DNA from: Stenopsyche tienmushanensis
Lineage: Eukaryota; Arthropoda; Insecta; Trichoptera; Stenopsychidae
NCBI GenBank assembly: GCA_008973525.1
Contig: WACJ01000072.1
Coordinates: 1,116,001 to 1,180,000 of the forward strand
Reading direction: 5' to 3'
Length of the DNA stretch: 64,000 nt
Shown: piece after piece, positions 60,901 to 64,000 of the stretch
Layout of the letters: every line of letters begins with the position of its first letter
Position numbering within the stretch: the stretch's first letter is position 1
The notes under the pieces: model-generated
Databases searched by the model: none
What the model saw: the letters and a program-made list of their open reading frames with translations, nothing else
What the model was told of the DNA's origin: nothing
Position numbers and translations under genes: made by a program

Positions 60901-61607
60901 TGGGTAATTACTAATGTATTAATGTACTATTATAGATTGTTACATTTTATAAAAACTTATGATTACTGATTTAAATCTAATTATTAGGATTATATTTAGA
61001 ATCATCTTTTGGTAGAATGCGAAAAAAATTCTTGCTAAAATTTTCCCCATATCCGAAAATTTGATTGTAGGGGAGCGTAACAATGATGTTTTGTGTATAA
61101 TATTATCACACAGCTTCCTGTAAAACACATACATTATGTATTTTGAGAGTATCTGCGCTTGTGATGTACAAAAATAAGATGAAGAAAGAAAATAAAATAT
61201 ATTTGATATTGATTCAGAAATCTGATACTGTAATATGTTGAACGACATCGGCTTGTTGACAACACGCCAGCAAAAAGTGATTGTAGCCATAATAAAGTTG
61301 TTTGCTTTATCGGTTTTCTCTCGTTTCGCCATCGATACTGTCACACAAATAAAAGCGGAATGTCACTGAAAAAATGTGGATAGTACATATTATACGTATA
61401 TTTTTCAATTCGTTAATTGGATTTCTTGCTTCGTTGCAACGAAACTGTTTTTGAACCATTGCTGCTAAGTATTTCAACAAATTGTCTTCTCTGATTTCTG
61501 CCACAAGTCTTCAAATGTTTTTTTAAAAATATGAATGATGAAATCCAGATTGTGTTCTTATATTATACAGCTGTGATCATAAAAATACTTTAAAAATTTA
61601 AGCTAAA
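60901..61607. other. Unassigned DNA
   Basis: A 134-codon - strand ORF at 60940-61344 has low-complexity hydrophobic content and no recognisable domain. Not called as a gene. Confidence 0.35.
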
Positions 61608-61655
61608 AAGCGTTTCTTGTGCATGGTTTACTAGCATGTCCATTACTGCATGTTT
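61608..61655 (+). repeat. Foldback-family terminal fragment
   Basis: GTTTCTTGTGCATGGTTTAC and TAGCATGTCCATTACTGCA match the arm of 53985-54266. Confidence 0.55.
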
Positions 61656-61855
61656 TATAATATTTTAACATAGACTGTGAGCGTGCATATGCAGCACGTA
61701 TTTGTGAACGTGCTTGCGGAACTTGAGTGTGTTGGATGGTATGATTGATTCAATGAGGCGCATTGTGATTGTATTTCATTGCTGATTTCATTGTTAAATT
61801 TACAATATATTCATATCAAAAAGCTATTTAGTGTGGCACAGTGTTCAATTATTAC

Positions 61856-62045
61856 TTATTACCCGACATGCGTTGCAATGCCACGTCTCGCATAACAAAC
61901 TGCGTACACAAACAATATTTTTACTATACCTATGTTATTTCTGCAAGTGTAAACAATAAGTTGACAAAGTTTTATTGTAATCGGATGAACGATATGGCAG
62001 CCCATTAAATACGGACAAACAAAAAACATTTTTTATATATTAAAC
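61856..62045 (-). mobile_element. Helitron-like copy (reverse, decayed ends)
   Basis: TTACCCGACATGCGTTGCAA, then ATTGTAATCGGATGAACG, AAATACGGACAAACAAA and TTTTTATATATTAAAC. The CTAG end is mutated. Confidence 0.68.
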
Positions 62046-63134
62046 TATGCCTATAATATACAGCTAATTGAGATATTTGCGGATTACGTCTCCTCTTTAG
62101 CTGTACTTCAGCTAAAATGTTGAGAAATATTCGTTTTAATACAGATTAATGGGTTTATTTTAAGGCTTTCTAAAAACCATCGTGGAAATTTTGGATATTT
62201 TTTTATTCTTATTGATTATGTTAGTTCAGTATTGAAAATTAGCTTCAATTATTATTGTTTCTTTAACAAAAATGTATACATTAGACATTTCAAGGGGCTT
62301 TATTATTGCAGTGAACACTAAATGCTCTTGAAACCCATTCATATGTAAAATTTCTTTGTGTTAATGAAAAGAAATTTTTTGCAACCAATACATAATTTTA
62401 AAGGAGAAAGCGCAAAAAAATTCAGTTTGATAATTGGAAACTTTTACAGGGTAGAATTTAACTCTCGAAGTCTTAATTACTGTCTTCTTTTTAATTAAAT
62501 TTATAATAATGAAATTGGACAACACCAAATTAAAATATCGGATCTTTTTTTCATATTATGTACTTTGCCTACTATTATATATATATATTTAAATTCAATA
62601 ATTTCTATCGTTTATGATGAAAATCACATATCTGCTTATAAAATAATCTGCTTATAAAGCAAATCTCAATTTAAATATGGCATTAAATAATTTAAAAAAA
62701 ATTTAAATTAACTCATTTTGGTCCGCTCGCTTTTTTTGCGTGGCGCTTTTGCAAGTCTGCTTACGCAAAAACGCGTATTTTATAGTTTGGGCATATTCAT
62801 AATTTTGCTAGATTATTGACATTGTAAAAATGACTATCCTTACAAAAATCAAGCTTAAGCTTATTAGGTTTTCACATTATTTGTTTTTATGATATTGCTT
62901 TATTTTATTACCGTAATACGCGCACTATAAGTTAAAAACGATTGTATATGAGCTATATTTATGGAGCAAGTTTTTCTGAACGTACTGAAAATTGCTTGTT
63001 TAAGAATTATTTCGATTTTATAAAGGAGTTTCGAAATCCAAAATAATGTATTTGATATATTTAGTTATTGATCGGAACTACATAATTTTATCTCTTTTGT
63101 ATGAAATTTGTATTTTTTTTAAATTAATAATCAT
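62046..63134. other. AT-rich DNA, nothing recognised
   Basis: Includes a short TA run near 62575. No gene or repeat identified. Confidence 0.35.
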
Positions 63135-63440
63135 GTTGCTGGGTGAATGGATGGGAATAAACGGACGTCGAATAGAATGAATCTCTTCTCTAAATAACTT
63201 TTTATTCCACACGAGATGGAGAAAGATTTGGCTGCAGGAGGGACGACCTCCCGCAGCCAAGGCTAACCGACGACTCTCCCGACTCTCGCCTCCTGTGTGT
63301 CACTACCACCCAACCGGCAACGGTGCACGAGTAAGAAGCGATCCGTAGGTATGCAGATGTAATGTCTCCGTGGGACCACAAGAGATGGCGCTGTTAAAAT
63401 AACACATTGCACCTGAAGAGAGACGGAAGATTAACAGTGC
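63135..63440 (-). repeat. Solo-LTR family copy (reverse, truncated)
   Basis: GAATGGATGGGAATAAACGG, CTCTTCTCTAAATAACTTTT, CCGCAGCCAAGGCTAACCG, CACAAGAGATGGCGCTGTT and CACCTGAAGAGAGACGGAAG in the order of 45330-45620. It breaks off before the 5' terminus. Confidence 0.75.
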
Positions 63441-63489
63441 AAAATAAGTTATATACTCATTAGTTATAAGAAAAGTTAATAATCCAAGT

Positions 63490-63736
63490 CAGCAGTTCTT
63501 AAACTTATATAGTCCGCGGACCCCCTCTTAAGCAATTTTTTTTTCAGCAGATCCCATTACAACTCTAGTATTTTAATTTTTCAAACTTGATCAAATATTG
63601 GTAAAAAATATCTTTTTAAATAGTTTTCTGTAAATAATTCTACGAAAATATCTTGTTCAAGTATAGATAAATATTTTTTTTATATCATTGCTGACCTCCG
63701 GTAATGGCTTCGTTGATACTTGTTTAAGAACCACCG
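63490..63736. mobile_element. hAT-type MITE, 247 bp, with 8-bp target duplication
   Basis: The ends CAGCAGTTCTTAAACTT and TTGTTTAAGAACCACCG are inverted copies. The flanks ATCCAAGT (63482-63489) and ATCTAAGT (63737-63744) match at 7 of 8. A single end of the family is at 43440-43496. Confidence 0.8.
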
Positions 63737-64000
63737 ATCTAAGTAATTTTAGCATTAAGAAAATGTTTATAAAAAAAGCTGTATTATATAGTCTCTTCAT
63801 CTACAATGTAAATAAAATCAATCCCGACGATAAATAGTCCACCAATACAGACTCAGGGAAGCATTGGTCCTAAGATCATAAACAATCAAAAACATGGAAC
63901 CCAAGCGGTACTTTATGTGAAAGATAGCGGCTCGGAATGTGTTAATGACAATTTTACTATTCACTCATAGAACTTTTTATATTTAAAATACATGGTTAAA

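Noticed and set aside
60940..61344. 134-codon - strand ORF
   Set aside because: AT-driven hydrophobic composition, no domain, start or splice support.

Overview
This is an AT-rich stretch of an animal nuclear genome, most likely an insect. The sequence shows GT-AG introns, two conserved metazoan genes and a transposon mix (mariner, piggyBac-like TTAA elements, hAT MITEs, Helitron-like elements, R1-type LINEs, solo LTRs) typical of insects. Hymenoptera would fit, but that is only an impression and the order is not established.

Genes are confined to the first 10 kb. On the + strand the last three exons of a low-molecular-weight protein tyrosine phosphatase lie at 1928-2499. The first exon, with the catalytic cysteine, was not found and probably lies to the left of the window. 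Facing it on the - strand is a complete nine-exon anoctamin-10 (TMEM16K) gene at 6138-9839. Its exons join in frame to a 668-residue protein. The two genes are convergent, and no functional link is implied beyond adjacency.

From about 9.84 kb to 64 kb I find no recognisable host protein-coding gene, tRNA or rRNA. This 54-kb part is a gene desert, or a very long intron or flank of a gene outside the window. It is filled with interspersed repeats separated by unique, sometimes more GC-balanced stretches. Most open reading frames here are chance, antisense or transposon remnants.

The mobile elements fall into recurring families. (1) A Helitron-like family (5' TC, 3' CTAG, inserted between A and T) has more than fifteen full or partial copies and tandemly repeated 5' ends. 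(2) TTAA-flanked, piggyBac-like relics carry differing palindromes near their ends, and three retain the cysteine-rich C-terminal domain of the transposase. (3) Decayed mariner copies. (4) hAT-type elements with 8-bp target duplications, one of them inside an anoctamin intron. (5) A solo-LTR family of about 400 bp in six copies, one with a 4-bp duplication. (6) Two 5'-truncated R1-type LINEs with perfect 12- and 16-bp target duplications and about 29-30 nt tails. (7) A long-inverted-repeat (foldback) family, a Tigger/pogo relic, and SINE-like tRNA-derived pieces.

No complete autonomous transposon was found, and no operon-like or defence-like system. The most interesting signals are the shared palindrome design of the TTAA elements, the tandem Helitron 5' units with a recurring short reading frame, and a nested perfect palindrome at 13997-14061.
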